A program made the translations under genes and the position numbers. This document shows, piece after piece, positions 9,311-17,713 of a stretch of 64,000 bases of DNA (the stretch's first letter is position 1; each line of letters starts with the position of its first letter). Source of the stretch: Altererythrobacter ishigakiensis (GTDB lineage: Bacteria > Pseudomonadota > Alphaproteobacteria > Sphingomonadales > Sphingomonadaceae). The notes below the pieces were generated by a model. The model was not told where the DNA came from. It saw only the letters and a program-made list of their open reading frames with translations, and made no database searches. The stretch lies in assembly GCF_001663155.1 (NCBI RefSeq), contig NZ_CP015963.1, forward strand, positions 124,001 to 188,000. The letters are read 5' to 3'.

Positions 9311-10081
9311 ATGACTGACCATATCCGCATCGAACAAAGCGACCGCCTGATTACGGTAACGTTCAACCGCCCTGACAAACGCAATGCCATCACGCAGGAC
9401 ATGTACCAAGCGATGGCGGATGCCGTGAACGCATACGCTGCCGATGATAAAAGCCGCGCGCTTATGATTACAGCGGACGGTGCTGGGGACGGGGCTTATT
9501 TCACTGCCGGCAACGATCTGCAGGACTTTGCCATGGGGCCGCGCGGTGAGAACAATCCGCCGGTGATTCAATTTCTCCACGCGATCAAGGATTGCCCCAA
9601 ACCCTTGATCGCTGCGGTAAACGGGCCAGCGATTGGTGTTGGCCTGACACTCACCCTTCATTGCGATCTGGTTTACGCCGCGCAATCGGCGACGTTCAGC
9701 GCGCCCTTCGTGAAGTTGGGACTCGTACCCGAAGCAGCCTCTTCTATGCTGCTGCCAGAAGCCATTGGCATGGCCGCAGCGATGGACGTGTTCATGACCG
9801 GGCGCACGCTGACATCGGAAGAGGCCTTGAGCATGGGATTGGTCTCACGCGTGTTTGATGACGGCGAATTCCACTCACAAGCGCGCGAGCTGGCTCATGT
9901 GGTTGCCAACGCTGCACCCAATGCAATGCGCCATGCAAAGGCGCTGGTCAGGGATCGCAATGCGCAAATCACCGATCGCATGGCAGCCGAAAGCGTGCAT
10001 TTCGCCAACCAGCTTCAATCACCGGAGTTCGGTGAAAGCGTTGCGGCGATGATGGCGAAGCGCCCGGCGGTCTATCCCTAA
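9311..10081 (+). CDS. Enoyl-CoA hydratase/isomerase family protein
   Basis: A 256-residue crotonase-fold enzyme. Seen: the CoA-binding FNRPDKRNAIT, the oxyanion-hole segment FTAGNDLQDF, and the helix GPAIGVGLTLTLHCDLVYA. The first usual catalytic glutamate is replaced (the GxGxTLTLHCD segment has no E at that place), while a glutamate lies in LVPEAASS, which suits an isomerase-type member rather than a classical hydratase. The ATG at 9311 is chosen over an earlier in-frame codon that lies inside the dehydrogenase gene. It is the last gene of the SDR-GST-ADH set and ends two bases before the tRNA-Gly gene on the other strand. Confidence 0.88.
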   Translation: MTDHIRIEQSDRLITVTFNRPDKRNAITQDMYQAMADAVNAYAADDKSRALMITADGAGDGAYFTAGNDLQDFAMGPRGENNPPVIQFLHAIKDCPKPLIAAVNGPAIGVGLTLTLHCDLVYAAQSATFSAPFVKLGLVPEAASSMLLPEAIGMAAAMDVFMTGRTLTSEEALSMGLVSRVFDDGEFHSQARELAHVVANAAPNAMRHAKALVRDRNAQITDRMAAESVHFANQLQSPEFGESVAAMMAKRPAVYP

Positions 10082-10083
10082 TC

Positions 10084-10157
10084 TGGAGCGGGTGAAGGGA
10101 ATCGAACCCTCGTCGTCAGCTTGGGAAGCTGCTGCTCTACCATTGAGCTACACCCGC
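10084..10157 (-). tRNA. tRNA-Gly (anticodon CCC)
   Basis: Reads as a full cloverleaf on the minus strand: acceptor GCGGGTG paired with CACCCGC, D arm GCTC/GAGC, anticodon loop TTCCCAA with CCC, T arm GAGGG-TTCGATT-CCCTT, discriminator T and an encoded CCA. The outermost anticodon-stem pair (27-43) is a G-A mismatch by my folding. No T-run follows, because the 3' end lies against the enoyl-CoA hydratase stop codon. Confidence 0.93.
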
Positions 10158-10301
10158 GCCCCGATGCGGGCTTGCGCATTGCCGCAAAGGCCAAAGATGG
10201 TCAATCAGATAGGTGAAGCGGACATACGCGGCTAGTATCACGCACATCAACACGGCTCTGCTTGGATTCGCCCCGGCGACAGGGTAGGGCGCGCGAAAGA
10301 T

Positions 10302-10313
10302 TCGAATATTCGA
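10302..10313. promoter_or_regulatory. 12-bp perfect palindrome just before the mmsA ribosome site
   Basis: TCGAATATTCGA is its own reverse complement. It ends directly before GAGGAAT, the ribosome site of mmsA. In such a place it could be an operator for a repressor of the valine degradation operon, or chance in a 167-bp leader. No repressor gene is next to it. Confidence 0.3.
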
Positions 10314-10324
10314 GAGGAATAATC

Positions 10325-11821
10325 ATGCGGCAGGTTGATCATTTCATTGTTGGTGGCGCGGGCGGCGGGACAGGCCGCAAGCATCAGATCTGGAACCCGT
10401 CGACCGGCGAAGTTCAGGCCGAGGTCGCATTGGGCGATGCAGCTTTGCTAGACAAGGCAGTTGCCACCGCAAAGAAAGTCCAGCCGGACTGGGCGGCGAC
10501 TAATCCGCAGAAACGCGCGCGTGTCATGTTCAAGTTCAAGGAACTGATCGAGCAGAACATGCAAGAACTAGCCGAGCTGCTCTCAAGCGAGCACGGCAAA
10601 GTCATCGACGATGCCAAAGGTGACGTGCAGCGGGGGCTTGAAGTCATCGAATACGCTTGTGGCATTCCGCAGGCGTTGAAGGGCGAATACACTCAGGGAG
10701 CTGGCCCGGGCATTGATGTCTATTCGATGCGCCAGCCGCTGGGCATCGGTGCGGGCATTACGCCGTTCAACTTCCCCGCGATGATCCCCATGTGGATGTT
10801 CGGCATGGCGTGCGCGGCAGGCAATGCCTTCATCCTGAAACCTTCGGAACGCGATCCGTCCGTGCCTGTCCGTCTGGCAGAATTGTTTCTTGAGGCTGGC
10901 GCGCCTGAAGGGCTCTTGCAAGTCGTTCACGGCGACAAGGAAATGGTCGACGCAATCCTTGATCACCCGGACATTCCGGCAATCAGCTTCGTCGGCAGCT
11001 CTGACATCGCGCAATATATCTACTCGCGCGGCGCGGCCAATGCGAAGCGCGTACAGGCGTTCGGTGGCGCGAAGAACCACGGTATCGTGATGCCGGATGC
11101 CGATCTGGATCAGGTCGTCAACGATCTGGCAGGCGCGGCATTCGGTTCCGCAGGCGAACGCTGCATGGCGTTGCCCGTAGTGGTACCCGTCGGCGAGGAC
11201 ACCGCCGAGCGTTTGAAGGAAAAGCTTATCCCGGCGATCCATGCATTGCGCGTGGGCGTCTCAACCGATCCCGAAGCGCACTACGGCCCGGTCGTCACGC
11301 CCGAGCACAAGGCGCGGGTCGAAAGTTGGATCGACAAGGCAGAAGCAGAAGGGGCGGAAATCGTGATCGACGGGCGCGGTTTCAGCCTGCAGGGGCACGA
11401 GAAAGGCTTCTTCATCGGCCCGACGCTGATCGACCGCGTGACGCCGCAGATGGAAAGTTACCAGGAAGAGATTTTCGGCCCTGTGCTGCAAATCGTGCGT
11501 GCCAACGATTTCGAAGATGCCGTACGCCTGCCGAGCGAGCACCAGTATGGCAATGGCGTTGCAATCTTCACCCGCAATGGCCACGCTGCGCGCGAATTCG
11601 CCAGCCGGGTGAACGTGGGCATGGTCGGCGTAAACGTGCCGATCCCTGTTCCCGTCAGCTACCACAGCTTTGGCGGATGGAAGCGCAGCGGCTTTGGCGA
11701 CATCGACCAATACGGGATGGAAGGCCTCAAGTTCTGGACCAAGAACAAGAAGATCACGCAACGCTGGCCGGACGGCGGCGGAGACGGATCGAATGCCTTT
11801 GTCATTCCAACGATGGGCTAA
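10325..11821 (+). CDS. mmsA: CoA-acylating methylmalonate-semialdehyde dehydrogenase
   Basis: Converts methylmalonate semialdehyde to propionyl-CoA (and malonate semialdehyde to acetyl-CoA) with NAD and CoA, the end of valine degradation; 498 residues. Seen: ITPFNFPAMIPMWM, the NAD-binding FVGSSDIAQYIY, and the nucleophile C280 in GSAGERCMALP, the form typical of MmsA. The ATG at 10325 follows GAGAGGAAT at proper distance; an earlier in-frame codon at 10262 lacks one. It opens an operon with the isobutyryl-CoA dehydrogenase type gene, the hydrolase, a hydratase and mmsB, which confirms the role. Confidence 0.96.
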   Translation: MRQVDHFIVGGAGGGTGRKHQIWNPSTGEVQAEVALGDAALLDKAVATAKKVQPDWAATNPQKRARVMFKFKELIEQNMQELAELLSSEHGKVIDDAKGDVQRGLEVIEYACGIPQALKGEYTQGAGPGIDVYSMRQPLGIGAGITPFNFPAMIPMWMFGMACAAGNAFILKPSERDPSVPVRLAELFLEAGAPEGLLQVVHGDKEMVDAILDHPDIPAISFVGSSDIAQYIYSRGAANAKRVQAFGGAKNHGIVMPDADLDQVVNDLAGAAFGSAGERCMALPVVVPVGEDTAERLKEKLIPAIHALRVGVSTDPEAHYGPVVTPEHKARVESWIDKAEAEGAEIVIDGRGFSLQGHEKGFFIGPTLIDRVTPQMESYQEEIFGPVLQIVRANDFEDAVRLPSEHQYGNGVAIFTRNGHAAREFASRVNVGMVGVNVPIPVPVSYHSFGGWKRSGFGDIDQYGMEGLKFWTKNKKITQRWPDGGGDGSNAFVIPTMG

Positions 11822-11837
11822 ATTGAAGGTAGGACCT

Positions 11838-12152
11838 ATGAGACTGATTGCGACTCCACTATTCGCACTGCCGCTTACGGCTTGCGCCGGCTACGCTGAA
11901 CCAGAGACCGCACCTCCTGCGCCACCTGTTCCCGCCGCACCACCAGAGTACGTCTGCAATGCAGCGCCCGCACAATACCATATCGGCCACGATGCAACGC
12001 AGGGAATGGGGGCAGCCATACTCAAGGAAAGCGGCGCCCGCACTTTGCGCTGGGGCCCACCCCGCACCGCGTGGACAATGGATTATCGCCAAGATCGCGT
12101 GAATGTACGCTATGGCGATGACATGAAGATAACCGAAGTCAGCTGCGGGTGA
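11838..12152 (+). CDS. Peptidase inhibitor I78 family lipoprotein
   Basis: A 104-residue exported protein. The N terminus is a short signal with a lipobox, LTAC, so the mature protein is probably lipid-anchored at Cys17 or so. After a proline/alanine-rich linker the C-terminal domain ends in DRVNVRYGDDMKITEVSCG, close to the I78 (potato-inhibitor-like) pattern with the tryptophan-containing loop RTAWTMDY. By family it would inhibit serine proteases in the periplasm. It sits inside the valine operon, 16 bp after mmsA with AGGTAGGA as ribosome site, with no clear functional tie to it. Confidence 0.88.
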   Translation: MRLIATPLFALPLTACAGYAEPETAPPAPPVPAAPPEYVCNAAPAQYHIGHDATQGMGAAILKESGARTLRWGPPRTAWTMDYRQDRVNVRYGDDMKITEVSCG

Positions 12153-12210
12153 GCAGCGCCATTGAGCAGGACGCTTTCCCAAGCCGTTGAGAGGGGCTAT
12201 TGCGCGCGCC

Positions 12211-13356
12211 ATGACAGGACAATTTGCACTAACTGACGACCAACTCGCCATTCAGGAAATGGCGCAACGGTTCACCGCCGACAACATCACGCCCTTTGCT
12301 GGCGAATGGGACGAAAAGCATCATTTCCCCAAGGATGTGATCAAACAGACTGCAGAGCTTGGCTTCGGCGCGATCTATGTATCGGAAGAATCGGGCGGGA
12401 TCGGCCTTGGCCGACTTGAGGCCGCGCTGATCATGGAGGCAATGGCCTATGGCTGCCCGACTACCAGCGCCTTTATCTCAATCCATAATATGGCAGCCTG
12501 GATGATTGACACTTTCGGCGGCCAAGAAGTGAAGGCGAAATACCTGCCTGACCTCGTCACCATGGACAAGATCGCCAGCTACTGCCTTACCGAACCGGGC
12601 TCTGGCTCCGACGCAGCTGCGCTAAAGACCAGCGCCAAACTGGATGGCGATCACTATGTGCTCAATGGCACAAAACAGTTCATCTCAGGTGGCGGCGTGA
12701 ACGATGTTTACGTGTGTATGGTGCGCACCGGAGAGCACAAGACGAAGGGCATCACCTGCCTCGTCATCGACAAAGATACGCCCGGGGTCAGCTTTGGTGC
12801 GCCAGAAAAGAAACTAGGCTGGAATGCATCGCCAACCGCGCAAGTGATCTTTGAAGATGCACGCGTGCCTGTGGCTAATCGTGTGGGCGCCGAAGGCGAG
12901 GGGTTCCGCTTTGCAATGGCCGGACTAGACGGCGGGCGTATCAATATCGGCGCATGTTCGCTGGGCGGCGCGCAACGCTGCTTGGATGAGGCGGTGAATT
13001 ACACCAAGGAGCGCAAGCAATTCGATACGCCTGTGGCCGATTTCCAGAACACGCAGTTCATGCTGGCCGATATGGCGACCGAGCTGGAGGCGGCACGCGC
13101 GCTGCTCTATCTCGCGGCGGCGAAGGTCACCGATAATGCGCCGGACAAGACGCGTTTCTCAGCCATGGCTAAACGGCTCGCGACTGATAGCGGATCGAAC
13201 GTCGTCAACAACGCGCTGCAACTGTTCGGCGGCTATGGCTATCTGAAGGATTATCCGATCGAGCGTTTCTGGCGCGATCTGCGCGTGCATTCGATCCTGG
13301 AAGGCACCAATCAGGTCATGCGGATGATCGTCGGACGGGACTTGCTGCGGCAATGA
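12211..13356 (+). CDS. Acyl-CoA dehydrogenase, isobutyryl-CoA dehydrogenase type
   Basis: FAD enzyme that would oxidise isobutyryl-CoA to methacrylyl-CoA; 381 residues. The FAD/substrate segment CLTEPGSGSDAAALKT and the C-terminal catalytic glutamate region ILEGTNQVMRMIVGRDLL are visible. The substrate assignment comes from context: it lies between mmsA and a 3-hydroxyisobutyryl-CoA hydrolase gene. The ATG at 12211 (MTGQFALT) is preferred; a TTG at 12187 is in frame and closer to a GAGGGG, so the N terminus is uncertain by eight residues. Its stop overlaps the next start (ATGA). Confidence 0.92.
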   Translation: MTGQFALTDDQLAIQEMAQRFTADNITPFAGEWDEKHHFPKDVIKQTAELGFGAIYVSEESGGIGLGRLEAALIMEAMAYGCPTTSAFISIHNMAAWMIDTFGGQEVKAKYLPDLVTMDKIASYCLTEPGSGSDAAALKTSAKLDGDHYVLNGTKQFISGGGVNDVYVCMVRTGEHKTKGITCLVIDKDTPGVSFGAPEKKLGWNASPTAQVIFEDARVPVANRVGAEGEGFRFAMAGLDGGRINIGACSLGGAQRCLDEAVNYTKERKQFDTPVADFQNTQFMLADMATELEAARALLYLAAAKVTDNAPDKTRFSAMAKRLATDSGSNVVNNALQLFGGYGYLKDYPIERFWRDLRVHSILEGTNQVMRMIVGRDLLRQ

Positions 13357-14396
13357 CAGATGAAGTTTTAATTTCGACCGAAGGAGCGGCAGGCAAGCTC
13401 TCGCTCAATCGCCCGAAGGCGCTGCATTCGCTGACGCTCGACATGTGCCATGCGATGAGCGCGGCACTTTCTCAATGGGCGGAAGACGAGGCTGTGAAGG
13501 CCGTGATCCTCGACCATGCCGAAGGGCGCGGTTTCTGTGCAGGTGGCGACATTAACCTGCTGCGTGAAAGTGCGCTGAATGATGGCGGGGTGTCTGGCCG
13601 CAAGTTCTTCCACGACGAATATCAGCTGAACCATCAGATGTTCACTTATGAAAAGCCGATCGTGGCCTTCATGGACGGCATCACCATGGGCGGCGGCGTG
13701 GGTATCTCACAGCCGTGCAAGTATCGGGTTGCGACAGAGAATACGCGGTTCGCCATGCCTGAAACGGGCATCGGCCTGTTCCCCGACGTTGGCGGTGGCT
13801 GGTACCTGTCGCGGCTTGGAGGTCGCTTGGGTCAATTTCTTGCGCTCACGGGTGCACGGCTCGACGGCGCAGAATGCCTGTGGACCGGCCTCGCGACCCA
13901 CTACCTGCCCAGCGACAAGCTGGAAGAAGCGAAAGAGCGCATTGCAGCCGGGCATGAGCCAGGCGGCGTCCTGTCTGCCCTGTCAGAGAAGCCACCCGAA
14001 GCGCGAATCGAAGACAACGCGAGCCTGATCCGCAAGCATTTCGCATCAGATCGCTATGAAGACATCCTTTCCAGCCTTGAGGCTGATGACACGGAATGGG
14101 CGGCGAAGGAGTCAGCGACACTGCGCACAAAGAGCCCGCAAACCTGCAAGGTGGCGCTACGCCAGTTGGCCGAAAGCGCACAGCTTAACGACTTCGCTGA
14201 CAATATGCGTATGGAATACCGCATTGCCTCACGCGTGCTCACCCGCCCCGATTTTGCTGAAGGCGTGCGCGCAGTAATCGTTGAGAAAACGCACGATCCC
14301 AAGTGGGATCCCGCTACTCCTGAAGGCGTGAGTGACGAGCTGATCGATCAGATTTTCGCGCCCTTGCCTGCCGATGAGGAATGGAAACCCCTATGA
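13353..14396 (+). CDS. 3-hydroxyisobutyryl-CoA hydrolase (crotonase family)
   Basis: Releases 3-hydroxyisobutyrate from its CoA ester in valine degradation; 347 residues, the length of HIBCH rather than of a simple hydratase (about 260). Seen: [23 protein letters not shown] and [18 protein letters not shown], followed by [23 protein letters not shown], all HIBCH-like. It is coupled to the dehydrogenase before it and to the hydratase after it by ATGA overlaps. Confidence 0.93.
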   Translation: MTDEVLISTEGAAGKLSLNRPKALHSLTLDMCHAMSAALSQWAEDEAVKAVILDHAEGRGFCAGGDINLLRESALNDGGVSGRKFFHDEYQLNHQMFTYEKPIVAFMDGITMGGGVGISQPCKYRVATENTRFAMPETGIGLFPDVGGGWYLSRLGGRLGQFLALTGARLDGAECLWTGLATHYLPSDKLEEAKERIAAGHEPGGVLSALSEKPPEARIEDNASLIRKHFASDRYEDILSSLEADDTEWAAKESATLRTKSPQTCKVALRQLAESAQLNDFADNMRMEYRIASRVLTRPDFAEGVRAVIVEKTHDPKWDPATPEGVSDELIDQIFAPLPADEEWKPL

Positions 14397-15187
14397 CCTA
14401 CGAAACCATTACCACTGAAAAAGATGCCCACGGCACCAAGGGTGTCACGCTGATGACGATCAACCGTCCTCAGGCGCTCAACGCACTGAATTCCAAGGTT
14501 ATGGAAGAGCTGATCCAAGCTTTCGCCGACTATCAGGCGGATGACAGCCAGCTGTGCGCCATCCTGACCGGGTCCGGCGAGAAAGCCTTCGCGGCTGGCG
14601 CAGATATCAAGGAGATGAGCGAGAAGGCGGCGGCTGATTTCTATCTCGACGATTTCTTTGCGCCCTGGACCAGCGAGATCGTGAAGAAGACCCGCAAGCC
14701 TTGGATCGCAGCGGTCAACGGTTTTGCGCTGGGCGGCGGGTGCGAGCTTGCCATGATGGCAGACTTCATCATCGCCTCGGACAATGCGAAGTTCGGGCAG
14801 CCTGAGATCAAGCTGGGCGTTGCGCCCGGCATGGGCGGATCACAGCGGCTCACCCGCGCAATCGGCAAATCGAAATCGATGGAAATGTGCCTGACGGGCC
14901 GGATGATGAGCGCCGAGGAAGCCGAGCGGTCGAACCTGATCGTGCGCGTCGTGCCTCAAGCGGATTTGATCGCCGAGGTGTTGAAGACCGCAGCGACAAT
15001 CGCCAGCATGCCGCCGATGGCTACCATCGCGAACAAGGAGATGGTCAATTCGGCTTTCGAAATGACACTGGATCAAGGCTTGATCGTTGAGCGCCGCATC
15101 TTCCAGATTCTGACCGCCTCCGAAGACAAGGCGGAAGGCATGGCCGCCTTTATCGAGAAGCGCGAGGGCCAGTGGAAGGGACGCTAG
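14393..15187 (+). CDS. Enoyl-CoA hydratase
   Basis: Classical short-chain enoyl-CoA hydratase, 264 residues. Both catalytic glutamates are present, in [13 protein letters not shown] and in [10 protein letters not shown]; the oxyanion-hole segment is [11 protein letters not shown]. In this operon it would hydrate methacrylyl-CoA to 3-hydroxyisobutyryl-CoA. The ATG at 14393 overlaps the previous stop as ATGA; an earlier ATG four codons upstream is less likely. Confidence 0.94.
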   Translation: MTYETITTEKDAHGTKGVTLMTINRPQALNALNSKVMEELIQAFADYQADDSQLCAILTGSGEKAFAAGADIKEMSEKAAADFYLDDFFAPWTSEIVKKTRKPWIAAVNGFALGGGCELAMMADFIIASDNAKFGQPEIKLGVAPGMGGSQRLTRAIGKSKSMEMCLTGRMMSAEEAERSNLIVRVVPQADLIAEVLKTAATIASMPPMATIANKEMVNSAFEMTLDQGLIVERRIFQILTASEDKAEGMAAFIEKREGQWKGR

Positions 15188-15225
15188 TTTTGGATTGAAC
15201 CGAGCCCCCCAAAGGAGAGGATTCC

Positions 15226-16092
15226 ATGAAAATCGCATTTATCGGACTTGGTAATATGGGCGGCGGGATGGCCGCGAACTTGGTGAAGGCCGGGCACCAT
15301 GTCCGTGCGTTCGACCTGTCCGAAGAGGCGCTCGCCCGCGCTAAGGAAGCCGGCTGCGAAACATTCACCAGCGTCCGCGACGCTGTGAAAGATGCCGAAG
15401 CGGTTGTCTCCATGCTGCCTAACGGCGCAATCGTGAAATCGGTCTACACCAGCGATGTGATCGGCCACACCCCGCATGCCGCAACGCTGATCGATTGTTC
15501 CACCATTGATGTCGCCACCGCGCGTGAAGTCGCCGATGCAGCACATGCGGAAGGCTACAAGATGGTCGATGCGCCCGTTTCTGGCGGCATCGCGGCGGCG
15601 AATGCTGGCACGCTAACCTTCATGGTCGGCGGAGAAATTCACGCGTTTGAGGCAGCCAAGCCGGTGCTTGAAGCGATGGGCAAAGCCGTGATTCACGCAG
15701 GCGGCATCGGCAATGGTCAGGCTGCAAAAATCTGCAACAATATGCTGTTGGCGATCCACATGATCGGCACCTGCGAAGCCTTCAGCATGGCTGAGAAGTT
15801 GGGCCTTGATGCACAGACATTTTATGACATCTCCAGCGTATCTTCGGGCCAGAACTGGTCGATGACCAGCTATTGCCCGGTTCCGGGTGTCGGCCCGCAC
15901 TCACCGTCTGACAATGACTATCAGGGCGGCTTTGCCACCGCGCTGATGCTCAAGGACCTCAAGCTCGCGATGGAAGCGGCGGAAAGTGCAGGCGCAACAA
16001 CCGCGCTGGGGCGCCACGCCAAGGATATCTACGAAGCCTTCGCCGAGCAGAACGGCGCGGTTGACTTCTCTGGCGTGATCAAGACGCTCTAG
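15226..16092 (+). CDS. mmsB: 3-hydroxyisobutyrate dehydrogenase
   Basis: NAD-dependent oxidation of 3-hydroxyisobutyrate to methylmalonate semialdehyde, the substrate of MmsA; 288 residues. Seen: the Rossmann motif GLGNMGGGMAANL, the substrate-binding DAPVSGGIAAANAGTL and the catalytic lysine segment GNGQAAKICNNM. AAAGGAGAGG lies before the ATG. It closes the valine operon; its stop is directly against the stop of the Nmad3 gene on the other strand. Confidence 0.96.
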   Translation: MKIAFIGLGNMGGGMAANLVKAGHHVRAFDLSEEALARAKEAGCETFTSVRDAVKDAEAVVSMLPNGAIVKSVYTSDVIGHTPHAATLIDCSTIDVATAREVADAAHAEGYKMVDAPVSGGIAAANAGTLTFMVGGEIHAFEAAKPVLEAMGKAVIHAGGIGNGQAAKICNNMLLAIHMIGTCEAFSMAEKLGLDAQTFYDISSVSSGQNWSMTSYCPVPGVGPHSPSDNDYQGGFATALMLKDLKLAMEAAESAGATTALGRHAKDIYEAFAEQNGAVDFSGVIKTL

Positions 16093-16821
16093 TCAGTTCT
16101 TTCGGATTTCGTCCAGAATTCCTGCAAGCCAATCACGCGGCGCTTGCCTGCGTCCGATATCAGCGACGAATTCCTGACCACGCGCGACACTTTTGAGCTT
16201 GCCGCCTCTGATCCAGCGCTCGGGCCTGTCATGATAGCTTAGCCCGCCACGCTTCAGCCAATCGGGCCTGTTCCAAAGGGTCACCGGCCCGCCGGGGACG
16301 GTTAGCCGCAGGGTATCGCTTGCGCGCGATGCCTGCACACCCGGCCCGCGATAGATGACATCGTTTTTGTGATGCATCGCTAACGCATGAGGATGCGCCA
16401 GATCTGTGAGCTCTTGCGCTGAGCCACGAGCAAGCGGGATCACCTGTTCAACCTCAAGATAGGCAAAGATCCGATGGTGCGGCTCGCCGCCCTGCTCCCA
16501 GTCTCGGAACAGCCCGAAAAACAGGAAAATATCACCTTCGCGAACCCCTTGCCGCTCAAGATGGGTTTGCGCTGCCCCGCATTGTCCGAATAGACACTCT
16601 CCGCCTTCAACGAACATCGGATCATGGTGGCAAAGATCTCCTGCGCCGAGCTTTCCGCGACTTGAACGAGCGGCGTAATTGCCCAATCCCAGATCGCCAT
16701 AAGTCGTGCGCGAAGCAGCCCCCGCCGGGATCGGCAATGTCACCGGCCGACCATCAATGATCGGCGAGGGTCCGCCGCCCGAGCCGCTGTCAAAACCCTT
16801 GCGAGAGAAGATGATACGCAT
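16093..16821 (-). CDS. Nmad3 (nucleotide modification associated domain 3) protein
   Basis: A 242-residue protein starting MRIIFSRKGFDSGSGGGPSP, which I recognise as the opening of the Nmad3 family, a group predicted from comparative genomics to be tied to DNA base modification, mostly in phages and bacterial islands. Other visible segments are HHDPMFVEGGECLFGQ, REGDIFLFFGLF and YRGPGVQASRASDTLRL. No catalytic role has been shown as far as I know. Here it is in a plain chromosomal setting, alone on its strand, back to back with a nucleotidyltransferase gene. The ATG at 16821 is fixed by the conserved N terminus; longer readings upstream run through the next gene. Confidence 0.8.
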   Translation of the reverse strand: MRIIFSRKGFDSGSGGGPSPIIDGRPVTLPIPAGAASRTTYGDLGLGNYAARSSRGKLGAGDLCHHDPMFVEGGECLFGQCGAAQTHLERQGVREGDIFLFFGLFRDWEQGGEPHHRIFAYLEVEQVIPLARGSAQELTDLAHPHALAMHHKNDVIYRGPGVQASRASDTLRLTVPGGPVTLWNRPDWLKRGGLSYHDRPERWIRGGKLKSVARGQEFVADIGRRQAPRDWLAGILDEIRKN

Positions 16822-16896
16822 CGCTTCGTCTGCTGCACGGCTCTTTATCGCATGACAAGACTTTGCGTTCTGACAATTCGCGCCTATTTGCGCTGC

Positions 16897-17697
16897 ATGG
16901 ACGGGAAAATCACTGCACTCATTATGGCCGGCAAACGTTCCGGCATTATGGATCCACTCGCCACGCGCGCAGGCGTATCGCAGAAATGCGTAGCACCTGT
17001 GCTGGGCGTGCCGATGATTGAGCGTGTGCTGAAAGAAGTCGCAGGATGTGACCAGATCGGCGCGATTCACATCGTCGCGCATGAAGCGGATGAGATCAAA
17101 GCTTTGCCCACTGCACAGGCGCTGAGCGCTGAAGGCCGACTGCACTTCAAGGAAGGCAAGTTCAACATCGTCGACAGCGTATTTTCAGGCGCCGAGGGGG
17201 CGAGTTTCCCGCTGATGATCACCACAGCGGACAATTGCCTTGTTACGTCAGACGGATACGCCGAATTCATCGATAAAGCGCTCAGCGCTGAAGCCGGAGC
17301 TGCGGCAGCGCTCGCCCGCAAAGAGGATGTGCAGGCGGCGGATCCAGAAGGACAAAAGAAGTTCTACGAATTTTCGGACGGCGGCTATTCCAATTGCAAC
17401 ACGTACTGGATCGGCAGCGACGAAGCGCTCAAAGCTGCTGAGATCATGCGTGAAGGCGGACAGTTTGTGAAATTCCCCAAGCGCATCGCCAAGGCTTTCG
17501 GCTGGATGAATCTGGTTCGCTTCTACTTCGGGTGGGGTACGAAGGAGATGATCTTCGAACAAGTCTCAAAACGGTTCGGGTTCAAGCTTGTGCCGATTGT
17601 CATGTCGAGGGGCGAATTCGCAATCGACGTCGACAATGAACGCACGTTCGAAGTGACTGAACGACTGCTCAAGAAACGCGCAGCGGCTGCAGGCTAA
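16897..17697 (+). CDS. MobA-like nucleotidyltransferase
   Basis: A 266-residue protein with the N-terminal NTP-transferase pattern: ALIMAGKRSGIMDPLA, then the lysine of SQKCVAPVLGVPMIERVL, and the metal-binding aspartate of TTADNCLV. Family members join an NTP to a sugar, polyol or cofactor phosphate; the acceptor cannot be read from sequence. The C-terminal part (LVRFYFGWGTKEMIFEQVSKR) is outside the core. It is followed 16 bp later by a polysaccharide flippase, which suggests activation of a precursor for a surface glycan or lipid. The ATG at 16897 is chosen as start (MDGKITALIM). Confidence 0.82.
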   Translation: MDGKITALIMAGKRSGIMDPLATRAGVSQKCVAPVLGVPMIERVLKEVAGCDQIGAIHIVAHEADEIKALPTAQALSAEGRLHFKEGKFNIVDSVFSGAEGASFPLMITTADNCLVTSDGYAEFIDKALSAEAGAAAALARKEDVQAADPEGQKKFYEFSDGGYSNCNTYWIGSDEALKAAEIMREGGQFVKFPKRIAKAFGWMNLVRFYFGWGTKEMIFEQVSKRFGFKLVPIVMSRGEFAIDVDNERTFEVTERLLKKRAAAAG

Positions 17698-17713
17698 GCG
17701 CCGGAAGAAGGTC

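Noticed and set aside
10084..10157. tRNA-Gly as an integration site of a genomic island
   Set aside because: No integrase, no repeated tRNA 3' end and no change in gene style on either side.
16822..17145. N-terminal extension of the Nmad3 protein to 350 residues
   Set aside because: The extension is antisense to the nucleotidyltransferase gene; the family begins at MRIIFSRKGF.
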